Counted from the first letter of the stretch, positions 35,012-44,762 are shown. The stretch: DNA of 49,461 bases from Flavobacterium ginsenosidimutans (GCF_003254625.1 NZ_QJRJ01000059.1:1-49461), one strand, 5' to 3'. The notes: generated by a model from the letters alone, not told the origin. Program-made: numbers and translations.

Positions 35012-38000
35012 ATGAAGCATTTCTACCTAACATTCCTATTTACCGGTTTATCTTTTTATGCTTCAGCCCAGGACTCAGGGGGAACGCCAGTTGAGGGGGT
35101 GACTCTTATACAGAGAGCCAATGAAGAAGCAGAAACTGCAGTTGGCAACATTGAAAATAATAGTGAAATTTCCAATTTGGCAGCCATAAGCGCAATACCT
35201 GGACCGACGGGAACTTCGGCTGAAGTGGGCGTTACGGAAGGACAATTGTCAGTTTCGCTTAGTGGTGCAGCCAACTACTCCATTCCCATTGCGGTGCCTG
35301 CGGGAATTAATGGCGTAGTGCCGCGAGTGAATCTAGTTTATAATAGCCAGTCAGGAAATGGAATCGCAGGCTACGGCTGGAGCATTTCAGGCGTTTCAGC
35401 CATAACCAGAATTCCCAGAACAAAATTTCATGATGGAAGCGTAGGAGGAGTAAATCTTGACGCTAAGGATCGTTTTGCCCTAGATGGACAGCGATTAATT
35501 TTAAAAACAGGTGCGCTTTACGGTTCGGCAAATACGACTTATGAAACAGAGAACTTCTCCAATGTGAAGATTAAAGCTGTTGGAGTATCTCCGCTTGGGG
35601 CTAATTATGGTCCGGCGTCTTTCTTAGTGGAATACCCTGATGGCTCGATTGCGGAGTATGGCTCTTCTTTAGACTCGCAGTCAATTAAAGCTTGGGTCAT
35701 TAATTATTGGCAGAACCCGCAAGGGGTAAGAATTTCGTATAATTATGCTAAATCGCAGAACAATATCATAGTGACAAGCATTAAATATGGAGCGCTGGGA
35801 ACAGGAACTCCCATTAACGAAATTAAATTTCTTTACGGGACACGCTCACGTCCAGAACAGTCTTATATAGGGGGCGAAAGCATTCTGGATGACAAAATTT
35901 TAGAAAGAATTGAAGTTAAAGGCAATGGACTGGGTTTTAGGAATTACGATTTAAAATATATTTCCAGCACTATAGGATACCAGCGCCTGGAGAAAGTATT
36001 TGAATTAAGCGGAGATGGAACGAAAAGCTATAATCCAACAGTATTCACCTATGAAAATACCAGCGAGTCTATATCATATGCAGATATTACTACAAAGGTA
36101 AGCCTAGGAAATGTATCTTCTCAAAATGTAGCCACTGTTTCCGGAGATTTTGGAGGGGATGAAAAAATGGATTTTTTAATCTATCCTACAATAGAGCCGG
36201 ATGCAAAATCAAAGTATTGGCTGTACTCGGATATAAATTCCGGTGGAAATAATATAGGCTTTGAGCATAAAGTAGGGGCTTTTGAAACTATCTTTCCTGT
36301 CAGCTGGCTGACTTGGAACAATAAATTATGGTCAAAACAGGGATGGGCAGTAGTAAAAAAAACGGATTTGAATTATACTTTTACTGTTTTTTCTGCCGGA
36401 ACAGTCACTCCTGTCTATTTTCAGTACGAAAAGACGGTTAGCTTCCCCACTATATCAGTGAGTGAAGCAAGAGAATGCTCAGAGTATCAGGTTGAAAAAA
36501 TTTTTCCAAAAAAGATACTTTCTGGAGATTTCAACGGTGATGGACTCACTGATGCAATTGCGATTGATCTGCAGATGACAGAATCCTTCTATCGAGGTTC
36601 TGATTGCGATTATATAACTTATGAATTGATAGATTCAAAAAAGGTCTATTTTGTCGATTTAAAAAGAGATAACACATCTAATTTCTTAATCTATTCGGGA
36701 GAATTGGCATCAGTTGTCACTTCCGTCTCTAAGGTGGAAGTGGCGGATGTGAATGGTGACGGGAAATCTGATTTTATAATTTTTGAAAAAGGAAAAGCAA
36801 GTGCCTATGCCCTCAATGACAGCAATCAGCTTGTACTATTATTTGAGTATGCTGATTCTCAAATTTTTTCAAATTCGAATTTCCCTCTTCTCGGAGATTA
36901 TAATGGAGATGGGAAAACAGATTTTATGATTCCTGCTGATGGAAGCAATAGAACCATGTCATGGATTACTTATACATCAACGGGCACCACTCTTGTGAAG
37001 ATGCCTTTTTATGGTGTTTGGTATTATCCTAATGAAAGCGATTCCACCCACAATTATATTGCTACCGATTATAATAAGGATGGAAAATCTGATTTAATTA
37101 GAGCTGATAGCTCTAAACTCGCCAATTCATCGTCGGGGCGAATAGATATCGAATGTTTTGGCAATAAAGGAGGCATTTTTTCTTATCCTAATTCGGCTTC
37201 ATCTTCGAGCATAAGCAGTCCTGATATTAATTTGGGCGCACTGCCCATTTACTTAACCACAGGAAGAGGAATACCAAGCGATGGCAAGCCATATAATCCA
37301 ACTTTGGAAATTGCATTTTTGAGCAATAACAAGATATTTTATTTTAATTCCAATAAAGACAGCAACCAGGACCAATTGCTTCGGAGCATAACAACAGGAA
37401 ATGGAGTAAGAGAGCTGATTACCTACCAGCCACTGTCTGCAGCTTCAGTGAATGAGGGACGTATGCCAGTATATTCGAGCGGATATACGGAGAGTTATCC
37501 TAACACAGATGTGGAATTTGCGCTGGCTGTTCAAGTAGTTTCTAAATTAGAGAGGTTAAGCGCCTCGGTGTACAAAAAACAGCTGTTCGCTTATGCTGGA
37601 GCAGTATCCAATTTAGAAGGGTTGGGCTTTATGGGATATCGCGCATCAATGCGAACAAATTGGTTCGAAGAGGATAATCAGGCGATTAGTTCTGTGTCTA
37701 AGTTTGATCCAAGCCTGCGTGGCGCTATAGTTGAGGATTATACCTATCTGGGTGTCGTTGGCCCTTCAATAGCATTGAACAGTGCCGCTCCAAACATTCC
37801 TAGAGCAAGCCAAATTACGGTAGACAATACCAGAACGGCAACCGAGACCATTTTGGCGACAAACAGTATTACGTTTAGCCCAGGTGCAGTCATCAAACCT
37901 GGAGCAGGCAATGCTTTTACGGCTAAAATCACTTCCGATTATGATGCGAATGGCTATACGGAAACAAATGCCATTCCGCCTTATGGGCTGATAAGCAAAT

Positions 38001-41000
38001 CTCTTTTATTTTATGAATCCAGCCTGTCTGCTTCAAAAGTATTCAAGCTGCAAAATGTAAGATCCAACAATTATGATATTCTAAATGACAGCAGTGACGA
38101 AACCAATACTGTGTATGATGACTTTAATAATCCTACAGAGTCTATAACTAAAATCAGATCTGGAGGAGTCAACCAGCAAGTCACTACTACTACAATTGCT
38201 TATGACCCGCTGATAAATGCCCCTTACATGGTGGGCAGACCAAAAAGCAAGACCCAAAATGTGGCTGCTTCTGGCGATAGCATGAATTCTAAGGAGACCT
38301 ATCAATACGGTTCGGGATCTGAAAGCAATCTGTTGAAGATAATCCAAAAATGGGGCAACAATACAAATGCTATAACAGAATCCAATGTGTATGACGCTTT
38401 CGGAAACGTGACATTAAAAAAGATATCGGCATCTGGCCTCGCAGATAGGCAAACGAGTTTCGCATATGATCCTACAGGCATTCTGTTAAAGGAAAGCACT
38501 GGAATTGAGGGATTCAAAACAGCATTTGAGTATTATCCTAACGGAACCCTTAAATCGGAAAACAGGCAGACCGAGCTAGGCGTTTGGAACAATGCCCTGC
38601 TGACGGGGTATGAATATGATCCATGGTTCAGAAAAACTGTGGTTACCGATTATTTGGGCAAAACCCACACCTATGCATACATACGAGAAAATGAGAGAGC
38701 CAAAATTACGCTGACCGGAAACACTGACGATACTTATAGCGAAGAGCTGTTTGACGAATTGGGAAGAAAAATACGCACTGGCATAAAAGGCGTGCATGGC
38801 ATTATGTCTTATGTAGATTTCAAATACGATATTTATGACCGTAACTATAGTGTCAGCGAACCTAATACGGGGTCTCCATTATGGAATACTACTTTATATG
38901 ACGTTTATGGACGTCCTGAAACTATTACAGATTACAGAGGCAAAATCTCAACTGTGAAATACGATAAGCGAACCACTACAGTAACGGATGGCGCTACCGG
39001 TCAAACTAAAACAGGGACTAAAAATGCTATGGGCAATTTGGCTTCCATGGTTGAGAGCCCAATAGGGGGCACCATAAATTACAGCTATTTTGCCAACGGA
39101 AATCTAAAGGAAACCAATTGCAATGGCAGCAAAATAACGATAGGTCAAGATGGCTGGGGGCGCAAGATCAGCATGAGCGATCCGTCTGCCGGAACCTACA
39201 CATATGCTTATAATGAACTTGGCGAAAGCACAAAAGAAACCACTCCAAATGGCACAAAGACCTATAAGCTGAATGACTGGGGCAAACTTGAAACAAAAAC
39301 CATAGCGGGCATTAACAGTAGCAGCACCACCCAGTACACTTATGCTTCAGACAGCAGGCTGCTTTCAAAGACGGTTTATACTGATGGAGGAGATGCAGGA
39401 AAAGCAATTATTACCGATTACACTTACGATTCCAAAAAAAGATTGGAAACTGTTACCGAAACCACAGGCTATGGCGCTGTTTTTACAAAGAAGATTGAAT
39501 ATGATGCTTGGGGCAGGATTGAAAAAGAAACCAAAACGGCTTCTTTAAACGGAAAAACAAGTTCATATAGCACGCAAAATGAATACAAAAATGGTTTTGC
39601 ATATAAAGTATACGAGCTAAAGGGCGGACAAAAAACGAAAACTCTTTGGGAAGCAACCGAGGTAAATGCTCAAGGGCAGGCCACCAAGGCATTGCTGGGC
39701 AATGGAATTGCCATTAGCATGGATTTTGACAGCTACGGCTATATCACCAATGCAAAGCATACCTTAGGCACGTCTCTTATAATGGAATTAGGAACCAGTT
39801 TTGACACTCAGCGCGGGAATCTCAAATGGCGTAAAAACAGCCTTTTCGGAAATGTTACTGAAAATTTCGGATATGACAGCCAAGACCGCCTAATACAGTA
39901 TCCTAATGCGCAGGGTGTGCAGGAAGATCAGGCCTATGAAGACGATGGACGGATTAAGTCAAACGGATTGGGAACTTATAATTATGGCAGCTCAGATAAA
40001 AAGCACCAGAATACCTCTATAACACTGACTGCTCAGGCCTCAACCGATTATCAGAACAGGCCCTTGCAGACAGTCAGCTATAACACTTTTAAGAGTCCGG
40101 TTGAAATAGCGGAAGATGGCAGAGATAAAATAAGCTTTGTGTATAATGCAGACGATAGCCGCAGCGTAATGTTTTATGGAGGCTTGGGGCTCAAAGAAAC
40201 CCGAACCTACCGAAAGCATTATAGTGCTGATGGCGCGATGGAGATTAAAGAAAATTCGCAGACAGGAGAAATTGAGTTCGTAACTTATGCGGATGGTGAC
40301 GGATACTCGGCTCTCGTTGTTTATAAAAAAACATTCAGCAGTGCAGGAGCTGTACAGGAACAAACTCTATATTTGCATAGAGATTATCAGGGAAGCATCT
40401 TGGCAATAACTAATGAGACGGGAGCCGTATTGGAGAAAAGGCAGTTTGACGCTTGGGGGGCTATTGTAAAGGTGCAGGATGGCGCAGGCAATGCATTAAA
40501 CGGTCTTACCATTCTTGACAGGGGATATACAGGGCACGAGCATCTGCAGAGCGTAGGTCTGATTCACATGAACGGGCGTCTGTATGACCCTAAACTACAC
40601 CGCTTCTTGCAACCGGACAATTATGTGCAAGATCCTAGTAATACCCAAAACTATAATAGGTATGGCTATGTTTTAAATAATCCTCTAAAATATACAGATC
40701 CTAGTGGGGAATTTAAAATTAATTTGAATGACATAATTGCGGGAGTTGCAGTCGTAGCTGGAACTATTTTATCTTTTGTACCAGGAGGTGCGACTATTGG
40801 GGTTCCATTAGTTGCAGCTGGAGTCGCACATTTTGGTGCTACATATGCCGAGTATACTAAAACAGGAGATTGGAATGCTGCTTCAAATAATGCTGGGATC
40901 AGTTTTAGTGTAACGGTAAATACTGATTTTGGTTATGATGATTCGAAAAATCATATTCCTGGTGTTATTCAAACTGGATCTGTTGTTAACGGAGGGGGAA

Positions 41001-41524
41001 AATCCTATTTAGGTTTTAGTTCTGATGAGAAAAATGATTATTTTTCATCGTTTAATAATTGGAGATCTTCTGTAGATTGGTATGGAGCAACAAATGCAGG
41101 TATGGGAATTTTGGGTGGTGTGATAGAAGTTGCTACTGGTGTTGCAGGAGAAGGCTTTACAGCAGGATTTAGTACTGCATTAATTGTGGATGGTTGGTAT
41201 CGAATAGGTGCAAATAGTGTTAGATTGGGAATGTATTTGAGTAATGAAAAATTGGTTGGGGATGTTGTTCCTAGCAATATTGGAGCTTATGCTGGGAAAT
41301 TTATTGACGGAATGAATGGCGGAAAATTTACAGAAGTAGGGAACTGGCAGATAGGTATGGGGTTTGCAAATGATTTAACAACATTTGCGCTTACAGGAGG
41401 AAATGGAGGGGCCCTTAATGATATTTTTACAAATCCAACGAGTATTAGAGCTTTCGGGTTGTTTGTTAATACTTATACTATTTATGATTATAAAAATTTA
41501 GTAGAACAAAAAAATAAAAAATAA
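35012..41524 (+). CDS. SpvB/FG-GAP/RHS polymorphic toxin-like protein
   Basis: 2170 residues with a signal peptide (ending ASAQ). SpvB-type region about 60-370 (GAANYSIPIAVPAGINGVVP, YGWSISGVSAITRIPR). Five FG-GAP/Ca-binding type repeats about 374-695 (GDFNGDGLTDA, ADVNGDGKSDF, GDYNGDGKTDF). YD repeats from about 1100 to 1850, and the RHS core LYDPKLHRFLQPDNYVQDPS to NRYGYVLNNPLKYTDPSGE (about 1857-1899). After the DPSGE the sequence changes to a 271-residue glycine-rich, hydrophobic domain (VPGGATIGVPLVAAGVAHFG) and base composition drops, as in other RHS proteins whose C-terminal toxin is exchanged. I do not recognise the toxin; the two following membrane proteins suggest a membrane target. 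Confidence 0.88.
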   Translation: MKHFYLTFLFTGLSFYASAQDSGGTPVEGVTLIQRANEEAETAVGNIENNSEISNLAAISAIPGPTGTSAEVGVTEGQLSVSLSGAANYSIPIAVPAGINGVVPRVNLVYNSQSGNGIAGYGWSISGVSAITRIPRTKFHDGSVGGVNLDAKDRFALDGQRLILKTGALYGSANTTYETENFSNVKIKAVGVSPLGANYGPASFLVEYPDGSIAEYGSSLDSQSIKAWVINYWQNPQGVRISYNYAKSQNNIIVTSIKYGALGTGTPINEIKFLYGTRSRPEQSYIGGESILDDKILERIEVKGNGLGFRNYDLKYISSTIGYQRLEKVFELSGDGTKSYNPTVFTYENTSESISYADITTKVSLGNVSSQNVATVSGDFGGDEKMDFLIYPTIEPDAKSKYWLYSDINSGGNNIGFEHKVGAFETIFPVSWLTWNNKLWSKQGWAVVKKTDLNYTFTVFSAGTVTPVYFQYEKTVSFPTISVSEARECSEYQVEKIFPKKILSGDFNGDGLTDAIAIDLQMTESFYRGSDCDYITYELIDSKKVYFVDLKRDNTSNFLIYSGELASVVTSVSKVEVADVNGDGKSDFIIFEKGKASAYALNDSNQLVLLFEYADSQIFSNSNFPLLGDYNGDGKTDFMIPADGSNRTMSWITYTSTGTTLVKMPFYGVWYYPNESDSTHNYIATDYNKDGKSDLIRADSSKLANSSSGRIDIECFGNKGGIFSYPNSASSSSISSPDINLGALPIYLTTGRGIPSDGKPYNPTLEIAFLSNNKIFYFNSNKDSNQDQLLRSITTGNGVRELITYQPLSAASVNEGRMPVYSSGYTESYPNTDVEFALAVQVVSKLERLSASVYKKQLFAYAGAVSNLEGLGFMGYRASMRTNWFEEDNQAISSVSKFDPSLRGAIVEDYTYLGVVGPSIALNSAAPNIPRASQITVDNTRTATETILATNSITFSPGAVIKPGAGNAFTAKITSDYDANGYTETNAIPPYGLISKSLLFYESSLSASKVFKLQNVRSNNYDILNDSSDETNTVYDDFNNPTESITKIRSGGVNQQVTTTTIAYDPLINAPYMVGRPKSKTQNVAASGDSMNSKETYQYGSGSESNLLKIIQKWGNNTNAITESNVYDAFGNVTLKKISASGLADRQTSFAYDPTGILLKESTGIEGFKTAFEYYPNGTLKSENRQTELGVWNNALLTGYEYDPWFRKTVVTDYLGKTHTYAYIRENERAKITLTGNTDDTYSEELFDELGRKIRTGIKGVHGIMSYVDFKYDIYDRNYSVSEPNTGSPLWNTTLYDVYGRPETITDYRGKISTVKYDKRTTTVTDGATGQTKTGTKNAMGNLASMVESPIGGTINYSYFANGNLKETNCNGSKITIGQDGWGRKISMSDPSAGTYTYAYNELGESTKETTPNGTKTYKLNDWGKLETKTIAGINSSSTTQYTYASDSRLLSKTVYTDGGDAGKAIITDYTYDSKKRLETVTETTGYGAVFTKKIEYDAWGRIEKETKTASLNGKTSSYSTQNEYKNGFAYKVYELKGGQKTKTLWEATEVNAQGQATKALLGNGIAISMDFDSYGYITNAKHTLGTSLIMELGTSFDTQRGNLKWRKNSLFGNVTENFGYDSQDRLIQYPNAQGVQEDQAYEDDGRIKSNGLGTYNYGSSDKKHQNTSITLTAQASTDYQNRPLQTVSYNTFKSPVEIAEDGRDKISFVYNADDSRSVMFYGGLGLKETRTYRKHYSADGAMEIKENSQTGEIEFVTYADGDGYSALVVYKKTFSSAGAVQEQTLYLHRDYQGSILAITNETGAVLEKRQFDAWGAIVKVQDGAGNALNGLTILDRGYTGHEHLQSVGLIHMNGRLYDPKLHRFLQPDNYVQDPSNTQNYNRYGYVLNNPLKYTDPSGEFKINLNDIIAGVAVVAGTILSFVPGGATIGVPLVAAGVAHFGATYAEYTKTGDWNAASNNAGISFSVTVNTDFGYDDSKNHIPGVIQTGSVVNGGGKSYLGFSSDEKNDYFSSFNNWRSSVDWYGATNAGMGILGGVIEVATGVAGEGFTAGFSTALIVDGWYRIGANSVRLGMYLSNEKLVGDVVPSNIGAYAGKFIDGMNGGKFTEVGNWQIGMGFANDLTTFALTGGNGGALNDIFTNPTSIRAFGLFVNTYTIYDYKNLVEQKNKK

Positions 41525-41530
41525 AAAAAT

Positions 41531-42034
41531 ATGGTATATAGAATTAATAATAATTTTGATAAATGGATCGAAAAAACACAATTATACTTTTTTATAAGAA
41601 CTATTTGCTCTGTTCCAATAGCCATTTTTACCGCTTACGCTATATTTTTAGGTTCAAATAGTAACTCGTATAGTGACGCGAAATTTGGTATAGCAGGGGT
41701 AATTGTAATATTGTTGTTTTTCTTTTTCGCTTATTTTCGAGCAGGATCCATATTTAATAGAACTATTAAGGAAATTGAAATAAATGAATTTGGCTTAGTT
41801 ATAACAACATATAAATTTAAAATCTTTGGAATATTTGCCATACTTGGAAAATATATAAAATATGATTACAAGGAATTGAAGTTTTTTCTTAATGAATTTC
41901 CACTGAAACAAACTAGTAAAAATGCCACAATAGAATGTTACATTTTAGTAATAAAGGAAGTTGAATATTACTTAATCTATAAAGAATTTGGCGATTCATT
42001 AATATCGGATTTGTTTTTAAAAACAAATAATTAA
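41531..42034 (+). CDS. Probable immunity protein 1 (two-span membrane protein)
   Basis: 167 residues. Two hydrophobic spans (IRTICSVPIAIFTAYAIFLG; GVIVILLFFFFAYFRAG) are followed by FNRTIKEIEINEFGLVITTY and a soluble C-terminal domain. It resembles the next protein (LNKTINTITIEDENLIIKTL at the same place), starts six bases after the RHS stop and is equally AT-rich. Small genes directly after an RHS tail normally encode the matching immunity protein, so that is the proposed role; no family was recognised. Confidence 0.6.
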   Translation: MVYRINNNFDKWIEKTQLYFFIRTICSVPIAIFTAYAIFLGSNSNSYSDAKFGIAGVIVILLFFFFAYFRAGSIFNRTIKEIEINEFGLVITTYKFKIFGIFAILGKYIKYDYKELKFFLNEFPLKQTSKNATIECYILVIKEVEYYLIYKEFGDSLISDLFLKTNN

Positions 42035-42541
42035 ATGAACTATACAGCTAGTTATAAACTTTCGGCATTTGTGAAAAAAGTTGAAAAATTAATTGTTGGT
42101 AATGGTTTATCTACTTTTATCTTTATTATTTTTCCTTCTATTTATGTGTTTTTTATTGATGGTAGTATCACTTTGAATTTGTTTTGGAAGTATGAAATTG
42201 GATTGATTATTATAAATTTGATTACTTTTTTGAGACTTTTTCAAAAAGGAAAAATATTAAACAAAACAATTAATACCATCACAATTGAAGATGAAAATTT
42301 AATAATCAAAACCCTTCCATTTAGAGTTCTTAAATATTGGACTTTAAGACAGAAAATGGAAAAGGTAAAATTATCAGAGGTAATTCTTAGAACACATATA
42401 TATCCTTTAAAAGACAAAGATTATCTTTTAATTCAGTCTTGTTTTGTGATTAAAATAGGTGAAGATTCTTTTTATTTTTTGAGTCAATTTTTTGATAATA
42501 AATTAATTAATCACATTAAGGTAGATAAAAAGTACAATTGA
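42035..42541 (+). CDS. Probable immunity protein 2, paralogue of the preceding gene
   Basis: 168 residues, start directly after the previous stop. Two hydrophobic spans (LSTFIFIIFPSIYVFFIDG; IGLIIINLITFLRLF) then the related [FL]N[RK]TI...E...L[IV]I[KT]T segment and a C-terminal soluble part. The tandem copy may protect against a variant toxin or be a duplicate of the first. No family recognised. Confidence 0.58.
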   Translation: MNYTASYKLSAFVKKVEKLIVGNGLSTFIFIIFPSIYVFFIDGSITLNLFWKYEIGLIIINLITFLRLFQKGKILNKTINTITIEDENLIIKTLPFRVLKYWTLRQKMEKVKLSEVILRTHIYPLKDKDYLLIQSCFVIKIGEDSFYFLSQFFDNKLINHIKVDKKYN

Positions 42542-42582
42542 TTGTGTGTGCATGAGTGTGGATGTGCTAACAGAAAGTGGAG

Positions 42583-42620
42583 ACAAAGTTAAGGGTGCAT
42601 TTTTGCACCCTTAACTTTGT
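42583..42620. terminator. Bidirectional terminator, 17-base perfect stem
   Basis: ACAAAGTTAAGGGTGCA (42583-42599) pairs exactly with TGCACCCTTAACTTTGT (42604-42620) around TTTT. It lies between the rightward immunity gene and the leftward relaxase gene and could mark the junction of the RHS locus with the mobilization genes. The relaxase stop touches the right arm. Confidence 0.8.
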
Positions 42621-43864
42621 TATATTCCTTTATAAAGCCTCCTTTTCTTCTTCTGTTTAAATTGTTTCGAAACATAGTCATTTATCTTTTCCCCACGGAG
42701 CAGTATATCTGCCAGATTTTCTTTTACATACTCTTGCGATTCGAGATTTTGAAACTTTTCTGAAGTTGCTGAATTAGACTTATTGTATTTCCTTTCAAGT
42801 GCAAGAATGTTCATTGCAAAGCTTTCCTGAATTCCTTTTGCACTGAATTCTTTTCCCAGACTGCTTCCATTGACAACCGAATGTGTTTTAAAGTCGACAA
42901 AAGTAATTCCATAAAGCTTTCCCCCACTGCTTTGTCTTAAAACAGTATGAATCGCTTCACCTTTGAGCTTTTCGGATAATCTCTCTAGAGAAGTCATTCT
43001 TTCATCATATAAAGTCTGTTTCAAAGCATTTCTGACACGGCTTTTGCAGTATTGCTTCTCTGTTTCATTTATCCTGAATTTTTCCTCCAGAAATTTTAAG
43101 GTAGGCCTGCTGTGGAATTCGCTGGCTTTTATCGGCACGCCTATCGGTTTTGAATTCTGGTCAAGTATTTTGTAAAGAAGTCCATTGTTTTTAAAGACTC
43201 TTGATTCCTCGCTTCCTCTGTCAGCATGGACGTTATAGAGGTTTAAAACTGCATTGAGTTCAGGCAGGCTTGAATATTTGTAATCAAACAACACCCTTTT
43301 TAAAACTGAATTGATAGCCTTTTTGGACTCTGCTTTTCCGTATTCGACTCTGCCGACATCTATCGGATTCAATGAAAATTGTTCTTTCTGTTTTCTTCCT
43401 TCGGCTTTTACAAGTCCGAACATTTCCTCAATTTCTTTTCGGGCAGGTTCTGATTTTCTGATTCCCAGTAAATGCAGATCGATTCTTTTCCCGTCTCTCT
43501 GAATGTTGTTTGTCACGATATGGCAATGGGGATGACCTGCATCGTGATGCTGGTATACCAGATAAGGCTGTCTGCCGAATCCAAGTTTTTCCATGTAGAC
43601 ATCCGCAATTTCAGCCAGTTTTTCTTTCGAATGATTCTCCGAAGGATCAAAGTTTAGCGAGATATGCACTGTATTCCGCTTCGCATTGGTATTGAGTTCT
43701 GCCAGTTTTAGAAAGCGGTTTAATTTTAAAGTGAAACTCAGTTTTTCCAGTTCCAGCGGATAATTCACAGCACTGATACATTCCGCTTTTCCAATCTCAA
43801 CTTTATTTTCGTTGTAATTCAGAATTCCTCTTATGGACGAGCTTGTTTTTATCACTGCAACCAT
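42620..43864 (-). CDS. Relaxase / mobilization nuclease
   Basis: 414 residues. The HUH-type metal site is visible as YQHHDAGHPHCHIVTNN (His106/107, His111, His113, His115), after a beta strand RNTVHISLNF, with an N-terminal motif MVAVIKTSSSIRGILNYNEN containing Tyr17 as a possible nucleophile. It would nick oriT and lead transfer DNA, using a helper conjugation system since no coupling protein or T4SS is in view. Its start overlaps the MobC stop by 13 bases. Confidence 0.9.
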   Translation of the reverse strand: MVAVIKTSSSIRGILNYNENKVEIGKAECISAVNYPLELEKLSFTLKLNRFLKLAELNTNAKRNTVHISLNFDPSENHSKEKLAEIADVYMEKLGFGRQPYLVYQHHDAGHPHCHIVTNNIQRDGKRIDLHLLGIRKSEPARKEIEEMFGLVKAEGRKQKEQFSLNPIDVGRVEYGKAESKKAINSVLKRVLFDYKYSSLPELNAVLNLYNVHADRGSEESRVFKNNGLLYKILDQNSKPIGVPIKASEFHSRPTLKFLEEKFRINETEKQYCKSRVRNALKQTLYDERMTSLERLSEKLKGEAIHTVLRQSSGGKLYGITFVDFKTHSVVNGSSLGKEFSAKGIQESFAMNILALERKYNKSNSATSEKFQNLESQEYVKENLADILLRGEKINDYVSKQFKQKKKRRLYKGI

Positions 43865-44244
43865 TTTTCTGCTATTTTCTGGGTGTGGCCTGAGACCTCT
43901 TCCATTTTATCAAAAAGTCTTTTTCTCTGGATCTCGAACAGACAAAGATGCCCTGTGAAATCGGGAACCGTGTTGAGCGTGTTTATCTTTCTGGCTATCT
44001 GATTGATATTATTGCCGATTGCCTTTAATTCGGAAGTAAGTACTGCTATCTCTTCCATCAGTTCGTCTAAAGACTGGTTTCTGTAGGTGGAGACAATGGG
44101 TTTGTTGAATAAGTGGCTTCTGATGTGGTCGCTTAATTTTCGGCAGGTGCTTGCTCTGAATCTTTTTTCCAGTTCGGCATACTCCAATGGAGTGAATCGC
44201 AGTCCCACGATTCGCGTTCTGTTTGAATTTTCTCTTTTCATCAT
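43852..44244 (-). CDS. MobC-like relaxosome accessory protein
   Basis: 130 residues: N-terminal ribbon-helix-helix type (TRIVGLRFTPLEYAELEKRF), then a long helix with the MobC-type ELKAIGNNINQIARKIN (about 75-91). It binds oriT DNA and helps the relaxase nick. Overlapping stop-start with the relaxase shows one transcription unit reading away from the candidate oriT. Confidence 0.88.
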   Translation of the reverse strand: MMKRENSNRTRIVGLRFTPLEYAELEKRFRASTCRKLSDHIRSHLFNKPIVSTYRNQSLDELMEEIAVLTSELKAIGNNINQIARKINTLNTVPDFTGHLCLFEIQRKRLFDKMEEVSGHTQKIAEKWLQ

Positions 44245-44400
44245 CTTTCATTTTCATTGTTATCAAACTCTTTTCTTTTAAGTTTCCCCACCGCCGAGTT
44301 CCGAGGCAATGGGTGGCAAGATAGGCGGTTGTTAAACAACCGTTCATCTTGCTGATGTCAGGAACGTGGACATCTTTGGAGATTTTTTAAAAGCAGGCTT
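44245..44400. other. Candidate oriT region
   Basis: Directly upstream of MobC. It has a near-perfect inverted repeat CGGTTGTTAAACAACCG (44326-44342), and GC-rich CCCCACCGCCGAG...GGGTGG sequence (about 44287-44316) unlike the AT-rich surroundings. oriT commonly lies at this position, but no nick site can be assigned from sequence alone. Confidence 0.45.
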
Positions 44401-44518
44401 CTAATTTAGAGAAAATATTTGAATGTATCATGGGCAAAATATGTGCATGATGGCTGTAGGATGTGACAATAGATAAACATTTAAAAAAAGAAAAAGGGAA
44501 AAAAGAAAGCAGTCTTTA

Positions 44519-44615
44519 ATTGGACAAGCAGACAGGTGAAGTGCTATAAGTCCCGAAGGGCATTTTTTGAGGAACGAAGAAAAATGTTATGCGCACTTCT
44601 CTGGCTGTGTCCAAT
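44519..44615. repeat. Nested inverted repeat of about 97 nt
   Basis: Outer arms ATTGGACA (44519-44526) and TGTCCAAT (44608-44615) are exact. Inward, AGC..AGA..GAAGTGC..ATAA on the left matches the reverse complement of the right side, and CATTTTT / AAAAATG forms the inner stem. A small GTCCCGAAGGGC hairpin bulges from the left arm. It lies in the 518-base gap between MobC and the next gene, and could be a structured RNA or a recombination/replication site of the element. Confidence 0.6.
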
Positions 44616-44762
44616 ACCTTGCGTTGCTTTTTTTATTTGATTTTTTCACTTCAAAGAGAAGAAAATGTTTTTATATTCGTACAAAAATAACACTTAGCAT
44701 TTTAATCAGAGTTTGTGATTTGTAGATATTTTACAGCTAGGATTACTATAAAAACATTAGAT

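Noticed and set aside
40040..40363. Leftward 107-codon ORF inside the RHS gene
   Set aside because: It is an antisense shadow of the RHS protein; several others of similar size within that gene were discarded for the same reason.
33270..41524. Prophage or tailocin reading of the tail-fibre-like protein and RHS locus
   Set aside because: There are no capsid, terminase, sheath or baseplate genes, and all three products carry Sec signal peptides, with a T9SS domain in one.
44009..44347. Leftward 112-codon ORF covering the candidate oriT
   Set aside because: It overlaps MobC in another frame and its product has no coherent composition; MobC has the family motifs.
44245..44762. tRNA gene or riboswitch upstream of the immunity row
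   Set aside because: The nested hairpins do not fold as a cloverleaf and match no riboswitch pattern I know. I kept them as an unexplained structure.
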